Part shown: positions 51,532 to 60,394 of the stretch, piece after piece
Position numbering within the stretch: position 1 is the first letter of the stretch
Layout: each line of letters begins with the position of its first letter
NCBI RefSeq assembly: GCF_003667505.1
Contig: NZ_RCVJ01000085.1
Span: forward strand, 45,385 to 109,384
Length of the DNA: 64,000 nucleotides
Origin: Micromonospora sp. BL4
GTDB taxonomy: Bacteria; Actinomycetota; Actinomycetes; Mycobacteriales; Micromonosporaceae
Direction of reading: 5' to 3'
Program-made: the position numbers and the translations under genes
The notes under the pieces: model-generated
Database searches by the model: none
The model's input: the letters and a program-made list of their open reading frames with translations, nothing else
What the model was told of the DNA's origin: nothing

Positions 51532-53154
51532 ATGACGGAGCGGGTCGAAGGTCACGGCGGGGAGCTCGCGCTCGCGGCGCTGCGGGCGCACGGGGTGCGC
51601 GAGATGTTCACCCTCTCGGGCGGGCACGTCTTCCCGCTCTACGACGCCGCGCACAAGACCGGCTTCCCGATCTACGACGTCCGGCACGAGCAGTCCGCCG
51701 TCTTCGCCGCCGAGGCGGTGGCCAAGCTCCAGCGTCGTCCCGGCCTCGCCGTGCTCACCGCCGGTCCCGGCGTCACCAACGGCATCTCGGGCATGACCAG
51801 CGCCTTCTTCAACGCCTCCCCGGTGCTGGTGCTCGGGGGCAGGGCGCCCGCGTTCCGCTGGGGCTCGGGCAGCCTCCAGGAAATGGACCACCTGCCGCTG
51901 GTGGCCCCGGTCACCAAGCACGCCGAGACGGTGTTCAGCACCGACGACATCCCCCGCGCGGTGGGCGCGGCGCTCACCGCGGCGCTCACCCCGCACCGCG
52001 GCCCGGCCTTCCTGGACTTCCCGCTGGAGACGGTCTTCTCGGTCGCCGAGGCCGACGTGTCCGCCCCGGGCGGCATCGACCCGGTCGAGCCGGACCCGGA
52101 GGAGGTCGCCCGGGCCGCGACGCTGATCGCCGGGGCGCAGCGGCCGGTCATCATCGCCGGGTCCGACGTGTACGCCGGCGACGCGGTCGCCGCGCTGCGT
52201 GAGGCGGCCGAGGCGTTGCAGGTGCCGGTCTTCACCAACGGGATGGGTCGCGGCTCGCTCCCGCCGGAGCACCCGCTCGCCTTCGCCAAGGCCCGCCGGG
52301 CCGCGCTCTCCGGCGCCGACGTGGTCGTGGTGGTCGGCACCCCGCTGGACTTCCGGCTCAGCTTCGGTGACTTCGGTGACGCCAAGGTGGTGCACATCGT
52401 CGACGCGCCCAGCCAGCGCGCCGGGCACGTGCAACCGGCCGCCGCACCCGCCGGCGACCTGCGCCTGATCCTCTCCGCGCTGGCCGACCACACCGGCGAC
52501 CGCGCCGACCACACCGACTGGATCGCCGACCTGCGCACCGCCGAGGACGTGGCCCGGGCCCGCGACGCGGCCGAGATGGCCGCCGAGACCGACCCGATCC
52601 GTCCAGCCCGGATCTACGGCGAGCTGCGTCGGGTCCTGGCCCGCGACGCGATCACCATCGGCGACGGCGGTGACTTCGTCTCGTACGCCGGTCGGTACCT
52701 GGAGCCGGCGCAGCCCGGCACCTGGCTGGACCCGGGCCCGTACGGCTGCCTGGGCACCGGCATGGGCTACGCGATGGGCGCCCGGGTCAGCCACCCGGAC
52801 CGGCAGATCTGCGTGCTGATGGGTGACGGGGCCGCCGGCTTCTCGCTGATGGACGTCGAGTCGCTGGTCCGCCAGAAGCTGCCGGTCGTGATCGTCGTCG
52901 GCAACAACGGCATCTGGGGTCTGGAGAAGCACCCGATGCGGGCCATGTACGGCTACGACGTGGCGGCCGACCTCCAGCCGGAGCTGCGCTACGACACGGT
53001 GGTCAGCGCGCTCGGCGGCGCGGGGGAGACGGTCGCCAAGGCCGCCGACCTCGGGCCGGCCCTGCAGCGGGCGTTCGACGCCGGAGTGCCGTACCTGGTC
53101 AACGTGCTCACCGACCCGACCGACGCGTACCCCCGGTCGTCGAACCTGGCCTGA
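51532..53154 (+). CDS. Thiamine-pyrophosphate enzyme, acetolactate-synthase large-subunit-like
   Basis: 540 residues with the three-domain TPP fold. PYR domain: FTLSGGHVFPLYDA, the catalytic Glu in YDVRHEQSAVFAAEAVAK (about residue 55), LTAGPGVTNGISGM. A central FAD/nucleotide-like domain (about 190-330) is followed by the PP domain with the GDGAAGFSLMDVESLVRQKLPVVIVVGNNGIWG diphosphate/Mg motif (GDG...NN). Distances suit ALS-like enzymes such as mycobacterial IlvG rather than the biosynthetic IlvB. ATG 51532 follows AGGGGAGC. The substrate is unknown; acetolactate formation or decarboxylation is possible. Confidence 0.88.
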   Translation: MTERVEGHGGELALAALRAHGVREMFTLSGGHVFPLYDAAHKTGFPIYDVRHEQSAVFAAEAVAKLQRRPGLAVLTAGPGVTNGISGMTSAFFNASPVLVLGGRAPAFRWGSGSLQEMDHLPLVAPVTKHAETVFSTDDIPRAVGAALTAALTPHRGPAFLDFPLETVFSVAEADVSAPGGIDPVEPDPEEVARAATLIAGAQRPVIIAGSDVYAGDAVAALREAAEALQVPVFTNGMGRGSLPPEHPLAFAKARRAALSGADVVVVVGTPLDFRLSFGDFGDAKVVHIVDAPSQRAGHVQPAAAPAGDLRLILSALADHTGDRADHTDWIADLRTAEDVARARDAAEMAAETDPIRPARIYGELRRVLARDAITIGDGGDFVSYAGRYLEPAQPGTWLDPGPYGCLGTGMGYAMGARVSHPDRQICVLMGDGAAGFSLMDVESLVRQKLPVVIVVGNNGIWGLEKHPMRAMYGYDVAADLQPELRYDTVVSALGGAGETVAKAADLGPALQRAFDAGVPYLVNVLTDPTDAYPRSSNLA

Positions 53155-53289
53155 GTCGCACCCGCCGCCGCGCCGTCGCCCCAGCGGGCGGCGGCGCGGC
53201 GTCGTCCGGCAGCTAAATCAGCGGAATGTCGGCGCCGGTCGTCGTAACGTCAGCCGGGGACCGGCGGGGATGTCAGACCTGTCGCCCAT

Positions 53290-53304
53290 GGTGGTGTCAC
53301 CACC
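53290..53304. promoter_or_regulatory. Perfect palindrome upstream of the drug-efflux genes
   Basis: GGTGGTG-T-CACCACC (53290-53304), a perfect 7-1-7 palindrome 20 bases before the ATPase ATG. It is placed where an operator or repressor site would occlude the start of transcription. Confidence 0.45.
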
Positions 53305-53324
53305 GGAGACGACAGGGAGTTGCG

Positions 53325-54296
53325 ATGGACTACGCGATCCGCGCCGAGGGTCTGGTGCGGCGTTTTGGCGCCACCACCGCCCTCGCCGGCGTTGATCTGG
53401 CGGTCCCGACCGGGACCGTCTTCGGCCTGCTCGGGCCGAACGGCGCCGGCAAGACCACCGCGGTGCGGGTGCTCGCCACCCTGCTGCGCGCCGACGAGGG
53501 CCGGGCCACGGTCGGCGGCTTCGACGTCGTCCGCGACGCCCATCAGGTGCGTCAACTGATCGGCCTGACCGGCCAGTACGCATCGGTCGACGAGACCCTG
53601 ACCGGCGCGGAGAATCTGCTGCTGATCGGCCGGCTGCTCGGGCTGGGCCGGGCCGACGCCAAGCAGCGCGCCCGTCAACTGCTCGCCGACTTCCAGCTCA
53701 GCGACGCCGCCGACCGGGCCGCGAAGACCTTCTCCGGCGGCATGCGGCGCCGGCTGGATCTCGCCGCCAGCCTGGTCGGCCGGCCGCAGGTGCTCTTCCT
53801 CGACGAACCGACCACCGGCCTGGATCCGCGCAGCCGCAACGACCTGTGGGACATCGTCCGCGCCCTGGTGTCCGACGGGGTGACGGTGCTGCTCACCACG
53901 CAGTACCTGGAGGAGGCCGACCAGCTCGCCGGGGAGATCGCGGTGGTCGACCACGGGCGGGTGATCGCGCAGGGCACGCCGGAGGAGCTGAAGGCCAAGA
54001 CCGGCGGTCAGACCCTCACCGTGCGACCGGCCGACCTCGCCGACCTGGGCGCCGTGACCACCATCGCCCACGCGGTGTCCGGCGCGTCTCCCGAGGTTGC
54101 CCAGAACGCGGTCACCGTCGCGGTGAACGATCCCGGTGTGTTGCCGGCGGTGGTGAGTCGCCTCGACGCGGCCGAGATCGCGGTCGCCGAGCTGGCGTTG
54201 CGCGGCGCCAGTCTGGACGAGGTCTTCCTCTCTCTCACCGGCCACCGGGCCGAGGACGCCCCGGCCGGCACCGACCTGGAAAGGACGCCGGCATGA
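53325..54296 (+). CDS. drrA: ABC transporter ATPase, DrrA-type drug exporter
   Basis: 323 residues. Walker A LLGPNGAGKTTAVRVLATLL (about 38), signature FSGGMRRRLDLAASL, Walker B VLFLDEPTTGLDPRSR and switch LLTTQYLEEADQL. The C-terminal extension (about 220-323, with IAQGTPEELKAKTGG) and the block DEVFLSLTGHRAED are typical of DrrA ATPases of anthracycline efflux. ATG 53325 follows CAGGGAGT. It overlaps the membrane subunit gene as ATGA. The exported drug is unknown. Confidence 0.92.
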   Translation: MDYAIRAEGLVRRFGATTALAGVDLAVPTGTVFGLLGPNGAGKTTAVRVLATLLRADEGRATVGGFDVVRDAHQVRQLIGLTGQYASVDETLTGAENLLLIGRLLGLGRADAKQRARQLLADFQLSDAADRAAKTFSGGMRRRLDLAASLVGRPQVLFLDEPTTGLDPRSRNDLWDIVRALVSDGVTVLLTTQYLEEADQLAGEIAVVDHGRVIAQGTPEELKAKTGGQTLTVRPADLADLGAVTTIAHAVSGASPEVAQNAVTVAVNDPGVLPAVVSRLDAAEIAVAELALRGASLDEVFLSLTGHRAEDAPAGTDLERTPA

Positions 54297-55102
54297 CGGC
54301 CGCCACTCTCGCCCCTGCGTCGACGCCGGCCCGCCGGCTCAGTCCCGTCGCCGGGTTGCGGCACACCTTCACGCTGGCCTGGCGCAGCCTGGTGCAGATC
54401 AAGCACAACCCGATGGAGCTGCTCGACCTGAGCATCCAGCCGGTGATGTTCGTGCTGCTGTTCACGTACGTCTTCGGCACCGCCATCGCCGGGTCCTCCG
54501 GCGAGTACCTCACCTTCATGCTGCCCGGCATCATGGTGCAGAACGCGCTCTTCGCCACCATGACGACCGGGTTCGGGCTGAACAACGACCTCACCAAGGG
54601 CGTCTTCGACCGGCTCCGGGCGCTGCCCATCGCCCGGTGGGCGCCGCTGGCCGGCCGGATCCTCGCCGACACCGTCAAGCAGGCCTGGTCGATCGCGCTG
54701 CTGCTCGGCGTCGGAGCGATCCTGGGCTTCCGGGTCGGCAATGGGCTGCTCGGGGTGGTCGGGGCGTTCGCGCTGCTGCTGGCGTTCACGCTGGCCGCGT
54801 CCTGGATCTCGGTGCTGGTCGGGGTGCTGGTGAGCGAGCCGGACAAGGTGCAGATCTTCGGCTTCATGGTGATCTTCCCGCTGACCTTCACCAGCAACAT
54901 CTTCGTGCCCACCGACCGGATGCCCGGCTGGCTGCAGAACTGGGTGGAGGTCAACCCGGTGACCGTGGTGGCCGACGCGCTACGCGGCCTCCTGGTCGGC
55001 GGTCCGGTCGCCGGCCCGGTGCTCCAGACGCTGCTCTGGGGCGCCGGCATCGCGGTGATCTTCGCTCCGCTGGCGGTGCGTGGGCTCAAGCGTCGGGTGT
55101 GA
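54293..55102 (+). CDS. drrB: ABC-2-type permease, DrrB-type
   Basis: 269 residues with six TM helices. N-terminal region LRHTFTLAWRSLVQIKHNPMELLDLSIQPVMFVLLFTYVFG (quoted as pattern), then TFMLPGIMVQNALFATMTTGFGLNNDLTKGVFDRLRALPI and FPLTFTSNIFVPTDRMPGWLQNWVEVNPVTVVADALRGLLVGG (key words VFDRLRALPI, NPVTVVADALRGL), which are DrrB hallmarks. It starts inside the drrA stop. With DrrA it forms a multidrug or antibiotic exporter. Confidence 0.92.
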   Translation: MTAATLAPASTPARRLSPVAGLRHTFTLAWRSLVQIKHNPMELLDLSIQPVMFVLLFTYVFGTAIAGSSGEYLTFMLPGIMVQNALFATMTTGFGLNNDLTKGVFDRLRALPIARWAPLAGRILADTVKQAWSIALLLGVGAILGFRVGNGLLGVVGAFALLLAFTLAASWISVLVGVLVSEPDKVQIFGFMVIFPLTFTSNIFVPTDRMPGWLQNWVEVNPVTVVADALRGLLVGGPVAGPVLQTLLWGAGIAVIFAPLAVRGLKRRV

Positions 55103-55116
55103 CCCGCGGGCGGGTC

Positions 55117-55527
55117 TCACACCTCCGGCCGGTCACCCTCGCGCGGCGGCTCGCCGTCGCGGTGGCGCAGGTCGTCCTCGCGCCGGCGCAGGTCTTCCTC
55201 CCAGCGGCGGAAGAGCTCCTGGTCCTGCTGCTGCGAGCGCTCCTGCACAGAGCGGAGGAACTCCGGGTCGTCGTCGGGGGCGACCGGGCGGCGGCGCTCG
55301 GCGGGGCGGTTGCCGGTCGGCCAGGCCTTGCGGGCGCCGGAGCCGGGCTCCCGGCCGGCGACGAACCAGGCGATCGAGCCGACCAGCGGGAAGAACAAGA
55401 TGATCAGCACCCAGGCGATCCGGGGCAGGGCGCGGATCTGGCCCTCCTCGGCGGAGAGACAGCTGATCAGCGCGCAGACGGCGAGGACGATCTGCACCAG
55501 GAAGAGGAGTACGTACAGCCGGGCCAT
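55117..55527 (-). CDS. PLDc_N-type small membrane protein
   Basis: 136 residues. Two N-terminal TM helices (about 3-22 and 37-57) with ARLYVLLFLVQIVLAVCALISCLS and IAWVLIILFFPLVGSIAWFVAGREPG (key words LFFPLVGSIAWFVAGR), the pattern of the phospholipase-D nuclease N-terminal domain. A charged cytoplasmic tail follows (QERSQQQDQELFRRWEEDLRRREDDLRHRDG), rich in R/E/D and probably helical. No catalytic domain is present. Function unknown; possible envelope or stress role. Confidence 0.8.
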   Translation of the reverse strand: MARLYVLLFLVQIVLAVCALISCLSAEEGQIRALPRIAWVLIILFFPLVGSIAWFVAGREPGSGARKAWPTGNRPAERRRPVAPDDDPEFLRSVQERSQQQDQELFRRWEEDLRRREDDLRHRDGEPPREGDRPEV

Positions 55528-55554
55528 GCACCCATCATGGCGCACCCGGTCCCG

Positions 55555-55884
55555 TCACCACAGTCCGCGGACCACCAGCAGCGCACCGAGCAGCGCGAGC
55601 CCGGCGATGGCCAGGGCGACCAGGGGCAGTGTCCGACCGCCGGTGCGCGCCGGTCCCGTGCCGGTGCCTCGCGGCCAGCACAGCACGAGCACGGCCCCCC
55701 AGAGCAGCACGGCGGCGCCGGCGATCAGCGCGCCGCTCGGGTCGCCGGTCGAGCCCAGCCGGACGGCCAGCGCGGTCACGACGGTCAGCGCCAGCGCCGT
55801 CCGTCGCCACGCCAGCCGGGTCCGCTCCGGTTGCAGCCCGGGGTCGCGCCCGCCGTGCGCCGCCCGGCCCGGCTCGCCGGTCAC
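55555..55884 (-). CDS. DUF202 family membrane protein
   Basis: 109 residues. A short N terminus with LQPERTRLAWRRTALAL, the DUF202 start pattern, then three TM helices. Its GTG at 55884 overlaps the stop of the upstream DUF202 gene as GTGA, so the two form a bicistronic pair. Both members together probably assemble a small membrane complex; the function of DUF202 is not established. Confidence 0.78.
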   Translation of the reverse strand: MTGEPGRAAHGGRDPGLQPERTRLAWRRTALALTVVTALAVRLGSTGDPSGALIAGAAVLLWGAVLVLCWPRGTGTGPARTGGRTLPLVALAIAGLALLGALLVVRGLW

Positions 55885-56273
55885 GATTCGCCGATCGCCC
55901 GGACCAGCACCGCGACCACCAGCAGCGCCGCGCCAGCACCGACGGCGAGGGCGAGGATGGCGGGGAAACGGGAGGCGGGCAGCTCCTGACCGAGCCGGAT
56001 GGCCCGTTCGGTCCGCGCCCAGTGGTCCACCGCGCGGACGGCGACGGCGCCGCCGAGCAGCAGCAGCGCGACGGAGATCGCCTCCCGCAGGTGGGCCAGC
56101 GGCAGCGGCGGCAGGAACTGCGCGGTGGCCAGGCCCCCGCCGACCAGCGCCAGGCCGGTGCGCAGCCAGGCGAGGAAGGTGCGCTCGTTGGCCAGGGAGA
56201 AGCGGTAGTCGGGTGGTTCGCCGACCGAGCGTAGGTCCGCCGGGTCGAACCACCGCCTGATCGCTTCCCGCAC
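55881..56273 (-). CDS. DUF202 family membrane protein (YidH-like)
   Basis: 130 residues. MREAIRRWFDPADLRSVGEPPDYRFSLANERTFLAWLRTGLALVGGGLA (key words LANERTFLAWLRTGLAL) is the YidH/DUF202 signature. Three TM helices span about 35-58, 66-86 and 103-124. It overlaps the second DUF202 gene by four bases. The function is unknown. Confidence 0.85.
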   Translation of the reverse strand: MREAIRRWFDPADLRSVGEPPDYRFSLANERTFLAWLRTGLALVGGGLATAQFLPPLPLAHLREAISVALLLLGGAVAVRAVDHWARTERAIRLGQELPASRFPAILALAVGAGAALLVVAVLVRAIGES

Positions 56274-56314
56274 GCTGCCGATTATCCGCTTGTCCTGCCG
56301 CTTAACCTGAGCCG

Positions 56315-57112
56315 GTGACCGACCTTGACGTGATGACCTTGCGCGCCGCCTACGACAACCAGCTCCGCCCGGAGATCCCGGACCCGGTTCCGGCCGGGGT
56401 GACGGTGGAGCGGGACGGGCCGTTGGTCCGGATCATCGGGCTCGACGCCGGTGGCTTCCTCACCTACCGCGACCTGGGTGGGTTGACCGGCGACGCGCTG
56501 GACGAGCTGATCGCCCGTCAGGTGGAGCTGTTCCGCCAGCGTGGCCAGTCGGTGGAGTGGAAGCTCAACGAGCACGACGAGCCGGCGGACCTGGCGGACC
56601 GGTTGCGCGCCGCCGGCTTCGTGGCCGAGGAGCGGGAGACCGTCGTGGTCGGGCCGGTCGCGCCGCTGGCCGCCGCGCTGCCGGTCACACCCGAGGGGGT
56701 ACGCCTGCGTGAGGTGACCTCCCGGGCCGACCTGGAGCGGATCGCCGCCATGGAGGAGGAGGTCTGGCAGGAGGACCGCTCGCACCTCGTCTGGGGGCTG
56801 GCCAAGGAGATCGACGCCGACCCGCACTCGATCACCGTGGTGGTGGCCGAGACGGACGAGACGGTGGTGAGCGCCGGCTGGGTGCGCTTCCCGGCGAACA
56901 CCGGCTTCGCCACCCTCTGGGGCGGGTCGACCCTGCCGCAGTGGCGTCGCAAGGGCATCTACCGGGCGCTGGTCACCTACCGGGCGCGGCTGGCCGACCA
57001 GCGGGACCGGACGCTGCTGCAGGTCGACGCGTCCGAGGACAGCCGGCCGATCCTTCAGCGGCTCGGCCTCGTCCCGGTCACCACCACCACCCCGTACGTC
57101 TACACTCCGTGA
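56315..57112 (+). CDS. GNAT-family N-acetyltransferase (two-domain)
   Basis: 265 residues. An N-terminal domain (about 1-130) with VRIIGLDAGGFLTYRDLGG and ARQVELFRQRGQSVEWKLNEHDEP is followed by the acetyltransferase domain (about 135-265) with GWVRFPANTGFATLWGGSTLPQWRRKGIYRALVTYRARLA (acetyl-CoA loop QWRRKGIYRA). VDASEDSRPILQRLGLVPVTTTTPYVY ends the protein. GTG 56315 is the start; the ribosome-binding site is weak. Its stop overlaps a GTG that could start the next gene. The substrate is unknown. Confidence 0.87.
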   Translation: MTDLDVMTLRAAYDNQLRPEIPDPVPAGVTVERDGPLVRIIGLDAGGFLTYRDLGGLTGDALDELIARQVELFRQRGQSVEWKLNEHDEPADLADRLRAAGFVAEERETVVVGPVAPLAAALPVTPEGVRLREVTSRADLERIAAMEEEVWQEDRSHLVWGLAKEIDADPHSITVVVAETDETVVSAGWVRFPANTGFATLWGGSTLPQWRRKGIYRALVTYRARLADQRDRTLLQVDASEDSRPILQRLGLVPVTTTTPYVYTP

Positions 57113-57114
57113 TC

Positions 57115-57522
57115 ATGGAGCAGCGGTTGACGGACGAGGAGCGGCTGATTCTCAAGACAGGCGCGTTCGGGGCCGTCTTCCTGGTCTCGAACGCCGATCC
57201 GGGCATGCTGGGCGTGATCCGGGAGAGCGTCGCCGCCTCCGGCGCGTTGGCCGACGCCAGCGGGGTGGTCAAGGAGGCGTTGACCAGCGGTCCACTGCCC
57301 CGGCTGCCCCGGGATTCCCAGTTGGAGATCGAGTCGGTGGTGCTGCCGGCTCTCGACCGGGCGTTGCGGATCCTGCGGGAGAAGTCACCGGCGGACGTGG
57401 ACGCGTACCGGGCGGTGGTGTTGACCGCGGCGGACCGGGTGGCCCGGGCGCACGACGGGGTGGCCCCGGAGGAAGCGGCGGTCATCGACCGGATCCGGGG
57501 CGCGTTGGCCGACCCGGCCTGA
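57115..57522 (+). CDS. Conserved hypothetical protein downstream of GNAT
   Basis: 135 residues: MEQRLTDEERLILKTGAFGAVFLVSNADPGMLGVIRESVAASG (key words EERLILKTGAFGAVFLVS), then LPRDSQLEIESVVLPALDRALRILREKSPADVDAYRAVVLTAADRVARAHDGV. Helical soluble protein with no catalytic motif. ATG 57115 is preferred; a GTG at 57109 overlapping the GNAT stop is an alternative. No function is assigned; translational coupling to the GNAT gene suggests a linked role. Confidence 0.75.
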   Translation: MEQRLTDEERLILKTGAFGAVFLVSNADPGMLGVIRESVAASGALADASGVVKEALTSGPLPRLPRDSQLEIESVVLPALDRALRILREKSPADVDAYRAVVLTAADRVARAHDGVAPEEAAVIDRIRGALADPA

Positions 57523-57721
57523 CCGGCGCGCGCCGCTGTCGGCATCGGTGAGCTGTGTCACTCTGAGTGCCTCGGGGGCGGCAACCTACTGGCAGGTAAC
57601 ATTGCGCCGTGGGCAACCGCACAGCAGCCTGCGGTTGACCGGGCGTCGACCGACGCGCGAGGCTGCGCCCGAGACCGGGCGAGCCAATCGCAACACCACA
57701 CAGGAGGGTCGTCGAAGCGCG

Positions 57722-58501
57722 ATGAATATCGTCGTACTCGTCAAGCAGGTGCCTGATTCGGGCGCGGACCGCAACCTGCGCAATGACGACAACACCGTCG
57801 ACCGCGGTTCGGCGAACAACGTGATCAACGAGATGGACGAGTACGCCATCGAGGAGGCGCTGAAGATCAAGGAAGCGCACGGTGGCGAGGTCACCATCCT
57901 GACCATGGGTCCGGACCGGGCGACCGAGTCGATCCGCAAGGCGCTCTCCATGGGCCCGGACAAGGCCGTGCACGTGGTGGACGACGCCCTGCACGGTTCC
58001 TGCGCGGTGGCCACCTCGAAGGTGCTCGCCGCCGCCCTCGGTCAGCTCAACGCCGACCTGGTGATCTGCGGCGCCGAGTCCACCGACGGCCGGGTCCAGG
58101 TCATGCCGCACATGATCGCCGAGCGACTGGGCGTCGCGGCGCTCACCGGCGCCCGCAAGCTCACCGTCGACGGCGCCACGCTGACCGTCGAGCGGCAGAC
58201 CGAGGAGGGCTACGAGGTCGTCACCGCCTCCACCCCGGCCGTGGTCTCCGTCTGGGACACCATCAACGAGCCGCGCTACCCCTCGTTCAAGGGCATCATG
58301 GCGGCCAAGAAGAAGCCGGTGCAGTCGCTCTCCCTGGCCGACCTCGGTGTCGCACCGACCGAGGTGGGCGTCGACGGCGCCACCAGCGCCGTGATCGAGC
58401 ACACCAAGCGCCCGCCGCGCTCCGGCGGCGCCAAGATCACCGACGAGGGCGAGGGCGGCGTCAAGCTGGTCGAGTTCCTCGCTACCGAGAAGTTCGTGTG
58501 A
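57722..58501 (+). CDS. etfB: Electron transfer flavoprotein beta subunit
   Basis: 259 residues. EtfB signature VVLVKQVPDSGADRNLRNDDNTVDRGSANNVINEMDEYAIEEAL and PDRATESIRKALSMGPDKAVHV, then GAESTDGRVQVMPHMIAERLG, VVSVWDTINEPRYPSFKGIMAAKKKPV (short patterns). It carries an AMP and, with EtfA, shuttles electrons from acyl-CoA and related dehydrogenases to the quinone pool via ETF-QO. ATG 57722 follows AGGAGG at a distance of about 15 bases. A TetR-type motif TACTGGCAGGTA (57587-57598) lies upstream. The etfA gene follows after 15 bases. Confidence 0.95.
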   Translation: MNIVVLVKQVPDSGADRNLRNDDNTVDRGSANNVINEMDEYAIEEALKIKEAHGGEVTILTMGPDRATESIRKALSMGPDKAVHVVDDALHGSCAVATSKVLAAALGQLNADLVICGAESTDGRVQVMPHMIAERLGVAALTGARKLTVDGATLTVERQTEEGYEVVTASTPAVVSVWDTINEPRYPSFKGIMAAKKKPVQSLSLADLGVAPTEVGVDGATSAVIEHTKRPPRSGGAKITDEGEGGVKLVEFLATEKFV

Positions 58502-58516
58502 GAGCGGGGTCTGGAC

Positions 58517-59476
58517 ATGTCTGAGGTTCTCGTCGTCGTCGAAGCCACCAAGGAATTCGGCGTCAAGAAGGTCACCCTGGAGATGCTCACCCTCGCGCGC
58601 GAGCTGGGCACCCCGAGCGCCGTGGTGCTCGGCGGCGCCGGCGCCGCGGAGGCGCTGAGCGCCAAGCTGGGCGAGTACGGCGCGGAGAAGATCTACGCCG
58701 CCGAGGGTGACGAGATCGACGGCTACCTGGTGGCTCCCAAGGCCACCGTGCTGGCCGAGCTGGTCCAGCGGGTGCAGCCGGCCGCCGTGCTGCTGGCGTC
58801 GGCGCAGGAGGGCAAGGAGATCGCCGCCCGGCTCGCCGTCAAGCTGGACAACGGCATCCTGACCGACGTTGTCGGCCTGGACGCCGACGGCACCGCCACG
58901 CAGGTCGCGTTCGCCGGTTCCACCATCGTCAAGTCCAAGGTCACCAGGGGTCTGCCGCTGGTCACCGTCCGGCCCAACTCGGTCAACCCGACCCCGGCGG
59001 CGGCCACCCCGGCGATCGAGCAGCTCACCGTGTCGGTCACCGACACCGACAAGCTGGCGAAGGTCGTCGACCGGGTCGCCGAGCAGAAGGGCTCCCGCCC
59101 CGAGCTGACCGAGGCCGGCGTGGTCGTTTCCGGTGGTCGCGGCGTCGGCAACGCCGACAACTTCAAGCTGGTCGAGGAGCTGGCCGACCTGCTCGGCGGC
59201 GCCGTCGGCGCGTCCCGCGCCGCGGTCGACTCCGGCTTCTACCCGCACCAGTTCCAGGTGGGCCAGACCGGTAAGACGGTCTCCCCGCAGCTCTACGTCG
59301 CACTCGGCATCTCCGGTGCCATCCAGCACCGCGCCGGCATGCAGACCTCGAAGACGATCGTCGCGGTCAACAAGGACGGCGAGGCGCCGATCTTCGAGCT
59401 GGCCGACTTCGGCGTGGTGGGAGACCTGTTCAAGGTCGTCCCGCAGGCCGCCGAGGAGATCCGCAAGCGCAAGTGA
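58517..59476 (+). CDS. etfA: Electron transfer flavoprotein alpha subunit
   Basis: 319 residues. The C-terminal FAD domain shows [102 protein letters not shown] (words [23 protein letters not shown]) that are EtfA hallmarks. ATG 58517 is preceded by GAGCGGGG. It forms the heterodimer with EtfB for electron transfer in fatty-acid and amino-acid oxidation. A strong hairpin terminator follows the stop. Confidence 0.96.
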   Translation: MSEVLVVVEATKEFGVKKVTLEMLTLARELGTPSAVVLGGAGAAEALSAKLGEYGAEKIYAAEGDEIDGYLVAPKATVLAELVQRVQPAAVLLASAQEGKEIAARLAVKLDNGILTDVVGLDADGTATQVAFAGSTIVKSKVTRGLPLVTVRPNSVNPTPAAATPAIEQLTVSVTDTDKLAKVVDRVAEQKGSRPELTEAGVVVSGGRGVGNADNFKLVEELADLLGGAVGASRAAVDSGFYPHQFQVGQTGKTVSPQLYVALGISGAIQHRAGMQTSKTIVAVNKDGEAPIFELADFGVVGDLFKVVPQAAEEIRKRK

Positions 59477-59484
59477 CGCGTACC

Positions 59485-59523
59485 GACGAAGCCGCCGCCC
59501 GTGCTCCGGGCGGCGGCTTCGTC
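59485..59523 (+). terminator. Strong hairpin terminator after etfBA
   Basis: Perfect 17-bp stem (59485-59501 with 59507-59523; left arm GACGAAGCCGCCGCCCG), TGCTC loop, nine bases after the etfA stop. Confidence 0.85.
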
Positions 59524-59581
59524 GCGTCCTGGTGGGAAAGGGAGCTGATCGGCGGGCCGGGGAGCTGAGCCGGCCCGCCGA

Positions 59582-60394
59582 TCAGCCCGTCAGGGTGCCC
59601 CTCAGCAGGCTGTCGCCGGAGTGGGCGGGCTTGTTGTCGTACTGCTCGGCGGAGACGTCGACCACCGAATAGCTGCGCAGGTCGACGTTCGGGGGCAGTG
59701 GGAGCAGGGCGTCCGAGCCGCCGCCGAGAGTGCCGACCGAGAACATCTGCATCGTCGTCGGGTTGATGAGCCAGACCTCGTAGTACCCCGGCACGCGCGG
59801 GAGATTCGCCACGTGCAGATGTAGTTGGCCGTTCTGGAAAACCCGGGCGTCACCCTCGGCCGTCGGTGGCGTCGATCCGTACGCCGCCAGCGGCGCACTG
59901 GCCACCACCGCCTGCGTCGGTGCGGGCGTCGGCTCGTCCGATCCCAGCACGGCGACCGTGCCCAGCACACCGATCGCCGCGGCGGCGGCCGCGGTCGCCG
60001 CGGTGGCCGCCCAGCGGGACCAGCCACCGCGCCGGCGGCCCCGGGACCGGCCCGCCGTCCCCGTGCCGGCCGGTCCCGGCGGCGTGCCCGTGCCGGCCGG
60101 TCCCGGCGGCGGCGTCGCGCCGGCCGACCGGTCGTCGACCTGCTGCCGGTGGGTCAGCGACGGCAGGCCCTCCGCCGCCCTGATCTCCGCCGTGATGCCC
60201 TGCCAGACGTGCTCCGGCGGGTCGGGCAGGTCGGCCAGCCCCTGCGTCTCCGCGCCGAGCCCGGCCACCTGCTGGAGGGTCTCCATCTCCAGTCGGCAGT
60301 GCGCGCAGGTGTCGAGGTGAGTGCTCTCCCCGTTGGCCGCCTCGCTCTCACCGAGCGCCAGAAAGACCAGCCGGTCGTGGTCCAGGTGCTGCAC
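59582..60394 (-). CDS. Anti-sigma factor, RskA-type
   Basis: 270 residues. The N-terminal anti-sigma domain has [21 protein letters not shown], an HxxxCxxC zinc-like motif (about 26-34). A Pro/Gly-rich linker is followed by one TM helix (about 128-150) and the extracytoplasmic RskA-like domain (about 170-270) with [76 protein letters not shown] (words [16 protein letters not shown]). It overlaps the sigma gene by 47 bases. It likely sequesters the sigma factor until the external signal acts on it. Confidence 0.88.
   Translation of the reverse strand: MQHLDHDRLVFLALGESEAANGESTHLDTCAHCRLEMETLQQVAGLGAETQGLADLPDPPEHVWQGITAEIRAAEGLPSLTHRQQVDDRSAGATPPPGPAGTGTPPGPAGTGTAGRSRGRRRGGWSRWAATAATAAAAAAIGVLGTVAVLGSDEPTPAPTQAVVASAPLAAYGSTPPTAEGDARVFQNGQLHLHVANLPRVPGYYEVWLINPTTMQMFSVGTLGGGSDALLPLPPNVDLRSYSVVDVSAEQYDNKPAHSGDSLLRGTLTG

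Noticed and set aside
57482..59329. A 615-codon minus-strand open frame opposite etfBA
   Set aside because: Antisense to two clear ETF genes, low-complexity His/Gly/Arg-rich translation and no family signature.
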